DNA of 64,000 nt, from NCBI GenBank assembly GCA_010645155.1, contig CM021316.1:8602875-8666874 (forward strand), given 5' to 3'. Shown here piece after piece: positions 34,715-46,357 of this stretch; position 1 is the stretch's first letter; each line of letters opens with the position of its first letter. Below the pieces are notes generated by a model. The model ran no database searches. It was not told the DNA's origin and saw only the letters and a program-made list of their open reading frames with translations. A program made the position numbers and the translations under genes. This DNA comes from Tigriopus japonicus (taxonomy: Eukaryota; Arthropoda; Copepoda; Harpacticoida; Harpacticidae).

Positions 34715-37694
34715 ATGATTGGGGTGATCGGAAGCTTGTGTTTTCTTTTAGCTTTGGCAAGAGGTCAATACACTCCCGATTGGGAGAGTTTAGATGCCAG
34801 ACCATTGCCTTCCTGGTATGATGATGCCAAAGTCGGAATATTTATGCATTTTGGACCTTATGCGGTGCCGGGTAAGATTCTGTTATAGTGATTGATTTAG
34901 TAATAGATGCTCAGAATAGTTCCAAAAGCCATTTTGGTCCAAAGCAAGTGCTACTGGAGTACGTTATTTTCTCAGATTTTCGTACTTCCACAAATCGCTA
35001 CAAGTTTTCTCTCCTAAAGTTTGTATTTGTTGTAATGCTCAATTCAATTTTCTCCATGGTTTTACCAATTGCGGTGGTCGAAATATTCATTTTCTACTAG
35101 ATTGACGTAACTGATTTCTTTTGTCTTATCCATTTACTCCGTTTTGGCAATGTTTGCCGAAGTTCGTTAAGGAATTAATTGAATCTACAATAGTTCTAGA
35201 GTATCTAGAGAAATTTAACGAGTGATTGCATGAACTTTTTGAGAGGTGGGAAGCTGTTCACTTTTTACTTCGTTCTTCGTTCAAAGGCAAACAATTCCCT
35301 CAATATGTTGTTGCAGTTCTCTCTAATATCTTAATTATCATAAGTACGACAAACATTAATATTATTTGGGTAGAATAAGAAAAAAAATCTGATATAAGGC
35401 AACCTACAAGGGAATTGTGCAAAAAGACCTGAAAAAATCATAGTAAAGATGGAAAAACGTATGCTATGCAAGTCTAAAAAGCAAGTCTAATTTTCACAAT
35501 AACAGGATTTTGTTCATTTTGATCCCAATAGCTTTTTCATTTCATGATAATCATAACATAAAGGTACGATTAATATTTTTGCCAAGACATTCTGAAGTTC
35601 CACGTGGAAATAGTTAAAAAAAATAATGCCCCAAAACTTCAGAAAATCTTAGCTGTGTTCGTTGATGCAAACTCATTTAAAGCATTCCTTTATTAGATAA
35701 AAAACATTGAAGCTCATGAATCTATACAAAAAGGGCTCATGCATGTTTTATTTAATATTGATGCTGGCAAAAAACTGGAATTTTGAATTTGTAGCAAAAA
35801 CAACTTTGCCTCAGAGCATATTTTGATAAGTTAAGAAATGCAATTTTTTTGTTCACATCTGTACGTTTTCAATCTTCTGAAAGATCAAGAGCCTACAAAA
35901 TAGATCATAGACGTAAATAACACTTGCTCTACATCTTAATAGTTTATAACCTATTTGAGTAAAAAGCAGTTACGTTCTAACCAACTTGTAAAATATCAAT
36001 ACTAGTTATCTCTTTACATAATGTTTGCAGATAATGTCAAAGGCTGTTGAGAAAAGGAACCCACAGAAATGCATTCACTTTTTATCCTTGATCATGTATT
36101 AAACATCTGGGAAGCTAAAAATGTCATTTTTTCATTTTCATCCATGATTTGCTGTAATAATTATCATTCTTTTTTGCTAAGGCGTTGAGTCTGAATGGTT
36201 TTGGATGCAGGCCATTCGAAATGAAAGCGAAGGGGATCATAAATGCGCCAAATACCTTGAGGATTACTTTCCTCCAAAGTTCGTTTACCAGGACTTTGGA
36301 CCGATGCTCACCATGGACTTCTTTGATACAGATTTCATCTCAGATCTCGTTGTAGACTCTGGAGCCAAGTAAGCCAATCGTGACAGTTACTAAATTTCAG
36401 TACGTCATGTTTTAAAGTCTTACTCCTCTCGCAAAGATATCTTGTCTTCACATCCAAACACCATGATGGCTATTGCAACTGGCCTTCGACCTACAGTTAT
36501 GGCTGGAACTCAATGGCAGTTGGACCCCGAAGAGATGTCCTTGGGGAATTAAAGGCATCTTTTGGAAAGCGCCATCCTGATTTCCACTTTGGTGTATATT
36601 ACTCACTATTTGAATGGTTTAATCCTATTTATCTCAAGGATAAAGCTAATAACTTTACCACAAGGTACGTTTAGAGATTAATAAATTCTTGTTTGTTGAG
36701 GTTCTGAGGTTTATAATTGACAGTACCAATCGGAACTTCTCTTATAACTTTCACAAAACCTAACAGTTTTTTTTGTCAATATGCCACTAGGGAGTATGCT
36801 TTAAACAAGATGCAACCTGAAATGAAAGAGCTAATCACAAAGTACACGCCTGATGTCTTGTGGGTTGATGGTGATTGGGAGGCAAAACCAGAATACTTCG
36901 GATCTCAAGATTTCTTGGCCTGGCTCTATAATGAGAGTCCATCCAAAACCAACATTGTCACTAATGACAGGTATCAATGAAAATCATATCAAAATTGCCT
37001 AATATTCTTACATGACAAAATACTATCATTTAGATGGGGACAAGGAACCTCGCAAACGCATGGTGGTTATTATTCAGGACCAGACAGGTTCTCACCTGGG
37101 ACTCTCCAAGCTCATAAATGGGAAAATGCCATGACAGTAGATAAGATTTCTTGGGGACATCGACGAGACATAAATATTGAAGACATCTTAACTATGGACG
37201 AAATGGTTTCAGAGATTGCCAAAACCGTCAGTTGTGGCGGCAACATTCTCATTAATGTCGGTCCAACCAAGGAGGGTACCATCATTCCTGTGTTCCAAGA
37301 GCGACTCCGATCAACTGGAGCCTGGCTGAAGGTGAATGGAGAAGCTATTTATGGATCTCGACCTTGGACCACCCAAAATGATACTTTGTCTTCGAATGTG
37401 TGGTACACAATGAAAGGGTCCAATGTTTATGGAATTGTCCTTGGTTGGCCTAAAGATGATGTCATTGTCCTTGGAGCACCAAAGTTGCAGCAAGGCCCCA
37501 CAAAGATCAACATGTTGGGATTCGCTGGCTCTTTGGAGTTTTCACTTGAATCTCAGGGATTGACGGTAAAATTCCCTTCACTGGGAAGCGTTTTACAAGA
37601 TTGCTCGTTTGGTTGCCAATGGGGATACGTTTTGAAATTTGAGGGATTGACTGACGAATTTGACCTTAAAGTGGATATTGATATTGAGGTTTGA
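34715..37694 (+). CDS. FUCA1: alpha-L-fucosidase (GH29), complete
   Basis: Five coding exons: 34715-34871, 36182-36368, 36437-36664, 36791-36970, 37034-37694. They join with consistent phases into 470 residues, the usual length for animal GH29 enzymes. The protein starts with a signal peptide ([17 protein letters not shown]). Family motifs follow in order: [12 protein letters not shown] around the exon 1-2 join, [33 protein letters not shown], then [10 protein letters not shown] with the predicted catalytic nucleophile Asp217, [11 protein letters not shown] and [13 protein letters not shown] beta-sandwich C-terminal domain follows. It removes alpha-L-fucose from glycoconjugates, in lysosomes or secreted. 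AATAAA follows 56 bases after the stop. A broken partial copy lies 15 kb downstream. Confidence 0.96.
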
Positions 37695-37749
37695 CCTTGG
37701 ATTTAACTTACTGGAATTGGCCATATTTCGCCAAATGTACTTGAATTTG

Positions 37750-37755
37750 AATAAA
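37750..37755 (+). terminator. poly(A) signal of the fucosidase gene
   Basis: A perfect AATAAA 56 bases after the stop codon. Confidence 0.7.
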
Positions 37756-39163
37756 AAATGAGTTATAGATTTCTTGGATGTGTGAACAATAACAAACCAT
37801 TTTGAATCTCTTACCCGAGATTGGGAGTAAATGTCATTTTATTCAATTGCACTTATACAGAGTTCGGTCAATTACTTGAAAACTGTAATTAATTACAATT
37901 AAAATTACATCATCGATAAATGAGATGAATGACAATGACTTCGTCAAAAAAAAATCCTAGTCAATGTCGCATGAACAAAGATTGCTCAAATGAGCGATTT
38001 AAATCATACCGCAAACACTAATACAGCGCGGGTGGCTGTGATTAGTCAAGGACATCTTAATCCTAATCCTAATTTATCAGGACGAATGAATCGAGTAGAG
38101 CTCTATATTAGAAAGAGTACAATCATATCCAACGCCGTCTACTTGATTTGGCTGGCAACTGCTCGCCTGAAATCCAGTAGATGCCAAATATTAACATTTT
38201 GACAGGCCAAACCGAGAGGAAGCACAATATTGAACAAATTATTCATCAACCTATAGTTGAGTTGTTGATGATTCCCTCTGAATGGTTATTCGTGCAGAAT
38301 TAAATAAAGAACAGCAGATCACCTTCATTGAGCACTATATTCTTCGCTTTGATGGTGTTGTTAGGTACTTGTAATCTGAAACCATTGATATTTCAGGATA
38401 AGTTGAATAAATTGATGATGAGTGGTGAACATGATTTACCCAAGAGTGGGTTGCATTTAATTATCTCTAAGAGGTATATACACATTAGAGCTGTGCATTG
38501 GATCCGAAAAGTCGGATCTGAGCAACTCAGCAAGAGTTTTTGAAATGTTACAAGTTATCAAGGGAGATCTAAGGAGTGGCTTCAACTTGTGAAAATTTGT
38601 GATTTTCTGTTCTGTTAAAAAATATGTTAGTGCCTGAGAACTTTTTGACTTACCCTCGTACATTAACCAGTATTGCTACAAAACAAAAGCAAAAATTACA
38701 AGCATGATAAATTGAAAATGAAAGTAAATTTAGGCACAAAATTTCATATGAAGCAAGAATGTTATCCAAAATTCTTGAAATAAGTGAATATGTCAGAGTA
38801 TGACAACAAAATAAGAAGTGAGATGAATATCTTGATAAGTATAGAAGAAATGTGGACTATAATACAAAATCTTTTAATCAAATCCCACCAAAGAATCAAT
38901 TGGGTTGGAGACAGGCACTCAGGGATCACATTTGCAAAAAGACAACAGAGTTCATAACTAGAAATTTTGGTAGATATGAGTGGTAGATTGATATTTGGGT
39001 TTACCTTGATAGCTTAAAATAATTCTAATTGGTTTCAGTTCTGCAGACTCTTCTTGCAGACTTTTAAATGATGACAATGATTCTGTATGGAACACATCTT
39101 TTCTTGATGTTTTGTGTACTTGGAGTTGGAGTTTTTATAACTTTAAGAGATTGAGTACTCTGT
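37756..39163. other. intergenic, nothing recognised
   Basis: AT-rich with only short frames; no gene, RNA or bounded repeat was identified. Confidence 0.5.
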
Positions 39164-40296
39164 CACGGTGTTCCGAATGGCGTTTTAGGTTTGAATCAAA
39201 ATACCCAAAGACACCATGGCACTTTTTGGACCCACAATTCAATGGGGAACAACTTTACTTTTATTGTATTATACAATATTAGGTCCAGGGAAAAAGTTAT
39301 ATACCTAAAAATCTAATAAATATATCATTTTTTAACAAACTATTTAATCCATATTTAGAGGCCATTTAGTTACCTAATGAATTCAAATTGAATAAAAATT
39401 CATTCAGCAGTAACTGAGTTATTTGACTTTGAATGGTCCATTTTTGACCCCAAAAAGCTGAAATACGCTACAGTTATATGAAAAAACAAATTCCCAAAGA
39501 TTTCACATAGTTTTTCAATATTGCAAAAATAAATGATTTTTTTCGACTTTCGGAACTTATGTCAAAATAGCTCAAAATAACAAAAAATATCACTTAAAAG
39601 GTATTTAAAATACATTTTCCAGTAAAAAACTTTTGCAGTATCAAAGACACTCAAAGTTGGGTAATAATTTAAAGTTTTGAAGAAATCGGTTAATGTTTCA
39701 AGTTTCGATTTTAGTCCATTTTGAACATGGTCCTTCTAGAAATCGTAATTTTGGATATGACTCTGTTAGACATTTTTATTTGTAATTTTGGCACAACACA
39801 CATCATAGTGTACCCTAAATTGTTATGAAAATAACTTTCCAAAAATCTTATTTAAGTGCATTTTAAGTGATATTTTTTCATATTTTGAGCTTTTTTGACA
39901 TAAGTTCCAAAACTGAAAAAAAATAATTTATTTTTGCAATATTGAAAAACTATATGAAATCTTTGGGAATTTGTTTTTTCATATAACTGTAGCGTTTTTC
40001 GGCTTTTTGGGGTCAAAAATGGACCATTCAAAGTCAAATAACTCAGTTACTGCTGAATGATTTTTTATTCAATTTGAATTCATTAGGTAACTAAATGGCC
40101 TCTAAATATGGATTAAATAGTTTGTTAAAAAATAATATATTTATTAGATTTTTAGATATATAACTTTTTCCCTGGACCTAATCTTATATAATACAATAAA
40201 AGTAAAGCTGTTCCCCATTGAATTGTGGGTCCAAAAAGTGCCATGGTGTCTTTGGGTATTTTGATTCAAACCTAAAAAGCCATTCGGAACACCGTG
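39164..40296. mobile_element. 1.13-kb palindromic (foldback) element
   Basis: Starts CACGGTGTTCCGAATGG and ends with its complement; the arms pair almost base for base for roughly 500 bp each, around a shorter centre near 39.65-39.84 kb. Matching words include TGGTCCATTTTTGACCCC with GGGGTCAAAAATGGACCA. CTGT occurs at both outer edges and may be part of a short target duplication. There is no coding frame. A decayed fragment of the same family is near 24.3 kb. Confidence 0.85.
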
Positions 40297-41059
40297 CTGT
40301 GTAATTGTTCATGCGCAAGGTTAAGATGGGAGAGCACAAATAGTCCAATTCTCCACATTTGTTTCTCTGTCTATTTCATATGTCTTTTTGCTTAAAATGA
40401 GTGAAGATTAGCAAGGCTAATAAGTGAGGAAAAGGTATTGAATTTTCCTTGTGATGGAAAAGATAAACATCTTTTCCATTTTAATAAAATAAAATAAAAT
40501 CCCTAATATGCGGCCTATGACTGAAGATGTTGTATTACATTCTTGATCCATGGATATGATGATTAGGGTTTTAGATTTCAAGCAAAAACAGTGTTAGGTA
40601 CAAATTGTTTCATTCGAATATTTGCCAGTTTTATAATCAATGCAAAATATGCCAATTTGTTAATTTCAACTATGAGGCATCAGAATGGATCATAATGTTG
40701 AACTAAGGATGTTCACAACTAACCAAAGAGACCTTATTTTTGTTATTATTCTAGTAATTTTGGTCTTACGACGCCATCTTTTGTGCTCTTTCAAAGCTGT
40801 TCTGATAGAGAATTCAAAAAAATGCACACAGAGAAAAAATTTGCTTTCAGAAAATGGCATGCACAAAATAAATCTCATCTATTTTCCGTTTCTCAGAAAA
40901 GTTTCCAAAAGCTGTTACAAGTATTTGTATGGTTTGATTTAACGCCAATAATATCAGAGGTGAAAGAGAAGATTTTGGAAGTCAAACATGCATCCTTGGA
41001 CCTAAAAAGCACAAGACACAAAGAGCCCATTTGTACGTCTGGTACATCAGACCCCAAGA
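40297..41059. other. sequence between palindrome and Gypsy element
   Basis: No gene recognised. A 5' LTR was looked for here because the Gypsy coding region follows, but no match to the candidate 3' LTR was found. Confidence 0.4.
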
Positions 41060-41208
41060 AGTTGCACATTTAGTGGAAAGCGCAAAAAAATGGAAGCGCT
41101 TGCTCTCTTTACAGGGAATCCCATTCCTTGTAGCGGTATTGAAAAATCCTTGCACGCTATCTAGTGCAAAAAATGATCTAAGAGCTGGATAAGATGCCAT
41201 AAGAAGAA

Positions 41209-41922
41209 GTCTTGGCGTCACATATTGTCGCTAATGTGTACAAGGAATTGCAAGTGGAGCTACTTCGAAAACAGACTTCAACTGACTTTGCAGCCATCAA
41301 ACATGAATGTCTAGCTTGGGAGGAATCTGAAAGGAACCAGGCATCCATGGTTTCTCCTTCTAAAACCATCGCTAATGCAATTTCGACCTACAAGCGAAAC
41401 AAAAATTTTGCCAACAAGCAGTCCAAGCAACCTCAACCCAAGGAGACTAAACATAGCACGAATAAACCGTGTCACTGATGCGGTCACCAAGTCCACAAGA
41501 ATAAAGTATGTACCGCCTTGGAATCGAATTGTTTATTTTGCTGGTTCAAAGGCCATTTCCTCAAGATGTGCTCAAAACTCCAAAGTACTCAAGATGGGAA
41601 AAAGGTTGAAGGTCAACTGAATGTGAAGACAAATGCCGTACAGGCATGTGTCAACGTCAATTATGTGGGTAAACCTTCCCTTAGAGCTTCCATCTTAATA
41701 TCTGATATAAACGAAACAGTGTCCTTTGTGAATGATACGCTACCAGATACGGGTGCCAACGAAACCATTATCAACTCGAATCTATCGATAAAGAATGGAT
41801 TCAATATTGATAGTAGCCGCCGTTTGACTCTTTATGCAGCCAATGGTTCCCTCATGAAATGTGATGGCATCCCCAAGCTTCGATTGAAATGGTACGATCG
41901 AAGCGTGGTGGTACATGCATAT
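41209..41922 (+). pseudogene. Gypsy gag C-terminus and aspartic protease remnant
   Basis: The gag tail contains a CX2CX4HX4C zinc knuckle (CLFCWFKGHFLKMC) after a partly decayed first knuckle with an in-frame TGA near 41477. A protease region with LPDTGANETII (active-site D-T-G) follows. The frame runs directly into the hAT MITE at 41923 and continues on its far side. Confidence 0.85.
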
Positions 41923-42252
41923 TAGTGATGGACCGAAAGGGCTCATAACCGAAACCGAAAGTTTCGGCCGAAAGAGGGCTTAACCGAAACCGAAACCGAA
42001 AGCAGTGTTCATTGTTTACAAAATTGTTCAAATGCAAAATCCGCCTTAAAAATTAGAATGTGTTCGATGTTGGGTAGTCGCAAATTTTGAAAAATCTTAA
42101 AACTTAAATTTCAGAGGTTTTTGGACCAATTTTTTTTTTCGATTTTGTTGTCAAACTCCATTTTATATAGTGCTTGTCTGCTTTCGGTTTCGGTAAGCAT
42201 AACCGAAACCGAAACCGTAATTTCGGCCGAAAGCGCTTTCGGTCCATCACTA
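41923..42252. mobile_element. 330-bp hAT MITE inserted in the Gypsy element
   Basis: Ends TAGTGATGGACCGAAAG and CTTTCGGTCCATCACTA are perfect inverted repeats. A perfect 8-bp target duplication ATGCATAT lies at 41915-41922 and 42253-42260. The subterminal regions consist of repeated ACCGAAACCGAAA words. Removing the element and one duplication keeps the Gypsy frame, so it inserted cleanly into coding sequence. A fragment of the family is at about 48036. Confidence 0.95.
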
Positions 42253-43322
42253 ATGCATATGCATCACCAAATGTTTCGGATACACTCGTTTCATGGCACG
42301 CTTTGGTTGATTTGGACATTATTCCTAAATCATTTCCAATATCAGAACGAATTGCTTCAAAGTTTGAATTATCAATACGCAATGTTGAGAGCGATCCGAG
42401 CCCTAAAATGGTCCAAGAGTTCAAAGAAAGCCTCATTTGAGAGTATTCTTCAGTGTTTGATGACAAAACTTGTTTAAAACCGATGTCCGGACCACCGATG
42501 ATAATACACATTCGCGAAGATGCTAAGCCTGAGGAATTTCCTAAGCCATGCACTGTGGCCAGAAACATACCATATGCCTTCAGAAATCCAACCAAGGGTG
42601 AATTAGACAAAAAGTTCGAGCAAAGCCTAATTCGACGTGTGGAGGAACCAACCAAATTTGTTGCTCCATTTCTTGTGTGAGAAAAAAGGATGGAGGTGTC
42701 CGACCAGTTGTGGACTTTAAGGGATTGAATAAGGTCATCAAACAACCGGTTCATCCATTTCCGAGTATCTCCGATGTGAAGACAGCAATCCTACCAAATT
42801 CAAAGTGGTTTGCCACTCTGGATGCCGCACGAGGTCATTGGCAAGTGCCGTTGGACAAGGAAAGCCAATTGCTAACTACCTTCATAATACCATGGGGACG
42901 CTATTGCTACACCCGAGCGCCTATGGGGCCTTCGAGCTCAGGTGACGAGTTCTGTTTGAGGGGTGATCGCGCATTGGAAGGAATTGATGGGATTTTGAAA
43001 TTCGTCGATATTGTGCTCATTTTCGCCGAATCATTTGATGCCCTCAAAATGGTCTTGCGCAAGGTTTTGGAACGTTGCTTCGAACACAACATTACGTTGT
43101 CTGCCAAGAAGATGACCATTGCCACTCAAGTTTCATTTGTTGGAATGGTCATTAACCGTGATGGTATCACAGCGGATACGAACAAAGAGGCGGCGATTCG
43201 TGACTTTCCTTCTCCGTCGAATATTACTGATCTAAGATCATTCTTCGGGTTAGTGAATCAATTAGCTTCGTTCTCAAGCGAAGTGGCGAAAAAAGCTGTG
43301 GGACTTCGTCCGCTCCTTAGTT
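42253..43322 (+). pseudogene. Gypsy reverse transcriptase remnant
   Basis: The linker and RT domain are recognisable: KKDGGVRPVVDFKGLNKV, FATLDAARGHWQVPLD and later FFGLVNQLASF. Lesions are an in-frame TGA at about 42438, a two-base shift near 42678 and a changed catalytic box. Where Ty3/Gypsy RTs have Y/F-V-D-D, this one reads FVDI, so one catalytic Asp is gone. A SINE interrupts the end of the domain. Confidence 0.9.
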
Positions 43323-43562
43323 CATCAATTCAAGAGGGATGGTTGTAGCGCAGTTGAGTAACGCGCGACCGAGTTATGTTCGCGTTCATGGGTTCGATTC
43401 CAGGTCTCCCCCCAACTAACCCCCTCTGTCTAGTGAGATATTCCGCCTCGAATGGCGCCTCGCGAACCCAGAATGGGCCCCCATGACTACATTACATTAA
43501 TTGTATGTTAAATGTGTATATATCCAATGCGAAAAAAAATCTCGCAATAAACATTATTATTA
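43323..43562 (+). mobile_element. tRNA-derived SINE family C, inserted in Gypsy
   Basis: The head reads GGTTGTAGCGCAGTTGAGTA (box A-like) and GGTTCGATTCC (box B), a pol III internal promoter. A unique body and an (ATT)n tail at 43545-43565 follow. TTAGTT at 43317-43322 and 43563-43568 may be the target duplication, so the 5' boundary is approximate. It splits the Gypsy RT/RNase H junction. Confidence 0.8.
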
Positions 43563-43569
43563 TTAGTTA

Positions 43570-44170
43570 AAAAATGTTTTTCAATGGCTGGAAGAGCATG
43601 AACGAGCTTTTACGTCGGTGAAAAAAGTCTTGATTTCCCCGCCAATCCTTGCCCATATTGATATTTCGAAAGACACTCGCATTCTTACAGATGCTTCCCG
43701 ACTTAATGGTTTGGGTTATGCCAAGTTGCAAAACCACTGAACCGTAGCTGAACCACAATGGAAATTGGTCCAATGCGGCAGCAGATTTTTGTCCTATGCA
43801 GAGAAAAGGTACTCAGTTGGAGAATTGGAAGCATTGGCAATGCAATTTGCAATGAATGATTACCGTGTTTATCTTCTTGGCCTCCAACACTTCGAAATAT
43901 TGACGGACCATAAGCAATTGCAAGCCATCGCAAATTCACAAAGCTTGGGCGCGATTGACAACCCTAGAAAACAGAATTTTGGAGAAACTGTTCGGCTATA
44001 ACTTCACAGTGCTATGGGTCGCTGGCAAGACTCACAGGATGGATGATGATGCTCCCGTCAACGATTCCGTCAATGATCCGAAAATCGAGAATGATGATGA
44101 TGCTCAGGATTTATGTGCAATGTTTGTGCAAAACGAAAATATTGATCGGAATGACCCTCTTGCTTGAGCC
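43570..44170 (+). pseudogene. Gypsy RNase H remnant
   Basis: Reads FQWLEEHERAFTSVKK, ILTDASRLNGLGYA, then after an in-frame TGA at 43738 FLSYAEKRYSVGELEALA and ILTDHKQL, the conserved blocks of a Gypsy RNase H. A frameshift near 43967 moves into the frame of FGYNFTVLWVAGKTHRMDD. Confidence 0.9.
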
Positions 44171-44229
44171 ATTAATTGAAGCCGCGCATTCCGTTGATGC
44201 ATACCGATTATTAGCTCGGTGTGTAGGCA

Positions 44230-45345
44230 CAATTAGTCATGGTCAGGTTTAGTGCCTTCCCGAAACTCACCCAGCTAAACCATATTTGAAGTGCTGGAAC
44301 AGCCTCTCAATTGATGAAAATGGTTTGATCCTCTTTGATAGCCATTGCAAAGTTGCCCCACCATGGATTCGCAGGTCAATACTTCAAGAATTGCACAAAG
44401 CACACCAAGGAATAAGCCGTTCTAGAGCACGCACCCGAGAGCTTTTCTATTGGCAGGGCATGTGCAATGAAATTCGTAAATTGGTGGAAGGATGTGATAT
44501 TTGCCAACGTTACAGACCTAATCAACAACGAGAATCTTTGGTGTCTGATCATCATCCAAGTTATCCATTTGAGTCGATTTCCTTGGATTTGTTCGAATAT
44601 GGTGCCACACACTTCTTAATCGTTGTCGATCGTTTCTCTGGTTGGCCAATCGTGATCCGTTTTGGTAAACTTCCGACATCAAATCAAGTTATTCGCGAAC
44701 TCAAATTTGTGATCAGAGACTATGGCATCCCAAATTACATTTTATCTGATGGTGGTCTACAACTTACTTCAAGATGGTTTGACGAATTTTGTTTTGTCGA
44801 GCTTTCCGGATTGATCGATCACTTTCTTCCGCTCACTATCCAAAATCAAATGGCCACGCAGAGGCCTGTGTCAAAACCATGAAAGATCTAACTAAAAAGT
44901 ATTGGCAAGACGGTCGTTTGAATATGGATGAATTCAAGATTGCCTTAGCTGAATGGCGAAATACGCCACGATCGATGGACGGAAAAGCACCTTCTCAGTT
45001 GGTTTTGGTCGCTTACAAGGCACTTTGCTTCCTGCACACCCGTCCAAATATAATCGCTTATGAAATGAAAAAATAGACATTTGCCTCAAGAAGAGGCAAG
45101 AGGAAACTGTCCAGTAAAAAACTAAATATGATTCTTTTTCTCGTGAATACCCAAAGTTGAAGATTGGTCAGAAAGTGAGGATACGTAATCCACAAGAATC
45201 GGATTGGAGCAAAACAGGAATAATCATCCAAATGCGACGACGAGGACGTTCCTACTTGGTCAAAACTAAAGAAGCTCATGGGAAAGAAGCGTCGTATGTA
45301 TCAAGTGCTAGTATACAAAGTGTCGTAAATGTAAATGGCAGTTCC
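44230..45345 (+). pseudogene. Gypsy integrase remnant
   Basis: The HHCC zinc domain (HKAHQGISRSRARTREL...CDICQRY) is followed by the DDE core: Asp in SLDLFEYG, Asp in LSDGGLQL and, after a frameshift near 44793, Glu in NGHAEACVKTMK. A C-terminal GPY/F-like region (KIGQKVRIRN...RRRGRSYLV) is open up to the SINE at 45361. Confidence 0.9.
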
Positions 45346-45360
45346 AGACAATTTGGTATT

Positions 45361-45816
45361 TGTTTGTTTGTTTGTTGAGGAGTCAGAACGCAGCTTCGCA
45401 GCTGTGGTCTGATAGAGGCTGTCCGCCATATGGGGATATTGCCGCTCCACTTGGACAAGCTAACAAGCAAGCATTAATTTTTACCTCACCCTCGGGAATG
45501 ACCCCAGGTTCGCCCATTTAAGCCGTCAAGGGCCGTGACTATTGCATGTAACTTAATACCACAGGCCACTAGAACTCGGCAAGCCCCGGATCGAACCGGG
45601 GCTTGCCTATTTTTGCATTGAAAGACAGTTCAACGCTAAATTTTGACTCCGAAGAGTTGGGTTTGTAGATTTGATTGTTGCATTGAAAGACGGTTCAAAT
45701 GCTAAATTTGGACTCCGAAGAGTTGAGTTTGGAGGGTGGCAGTCAACCGGGATCGAACCCCAGCCTTCTGCACGACAACCCGACGCAGTACGCACTACGC
45801 CATGCCTCACCCCCTC
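45361..45816 (-). mobile_element. tRNA-derived SINE family A, full-length copy
   Basis: Flanked by a perfect 13-bp target duplication ACAATTTGGTATT (45348-45360 and 45817-45829). On the minus strand it starts with a tRNA-like head (GGCGTAGTGCG box A, GGTTCGATCCC box B at about 45750), continues through two related repeats containing CTTCGGAGTC, then a second GGTTCGATCC inside a hairpin (arms GGCAAGCCCCGG and CCGGGGCTTGCC), and ends in a CAAACAAACAAACA tail. A truncated copy is at 31098. Confidence 0.93.
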
Positions 45817-46220
45817 ACAATTTGGTATTGTAACACCCAAAATTTAAAGGCATACTGCACATAAACTATGATGTAAAAAAAACTTGAAACTTCGCCCACA
45901 CATGCAAAAACATACAAAGTATTATAATATAAAAGGGCAACTTAATCTGTATAGTAAAACTAATTTACCGACAACTCTAGTACTTAGGAAATTATAAGAA
46001 TTACCTCAGGAATTCTTCTTTACATAACTTCGTTAAATTTCGTACAAATTTCAAAATTTCAAGACGAGAATGAAGGTGTTTTCTCTAATGAGAAGCTCTT
46101 TATAACTAAAAAAACGTTAAAATTTCCCGGAGCGACACAAAATCAATTTAACACAAGAATAGCGTTTGGGTGTTATCACACACACGTCTTGAAAGAGTTA
46201 AAGGATATTGAAACATTCTA

Positions 46221-46357
46221 AAGAAGGGGCGTGTTGTATCATGTGGAAACACTGCGGTGTTGTTAGAGAGTACAGATCCAGAAGAGATAGAAGGAATAGA
46301 ACAGTCTTAGTTAAAGGCTTTGTATATTAAGCCTTTAGTCTTGGTTAAAATCTCACA
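46221..46357 (+). repeat. possible polypurine tract and 3' LTR of the Gypsy element
   Basis: AAGAAGGGGCG at 46221-46231 resembles a polypurine tract and is followed by TGTTG... ending ...CTCACA about 126 bp on, the TG...CA form of an LTR. It lies 400 bp after the integrase end. With no second copy found, this is tentative. Confidence 0.35.

Larger units (their letters stand above)
41060..45830 (+). mobile_element. degenerate Ty3/Gypsy LTR retrotransposon with nested insertions
   Basis: Gag zinc knuckle, protease, reverse transcriptase, RNase H and integrase occur in the normal Ty3/Gypsy order on the plus strand. The frame is broken by several stops and frameshifts and by three nested insertions: a hAT MITE at 41923, a SINE at 43323 and another SINE at 45361. 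No 5' LTR was recognised; a possible polypurine tract and 3' LTR lie at about 46221-46357. The element is dead. Confidence 0.93.

Noticed and set aside
43343..43415. tRNA gene in the Gypsy region
   Set aside because: Box A and box B are present, but the stems pair poorly and the sequence continues into a SINE body with an (ATT)n tail.
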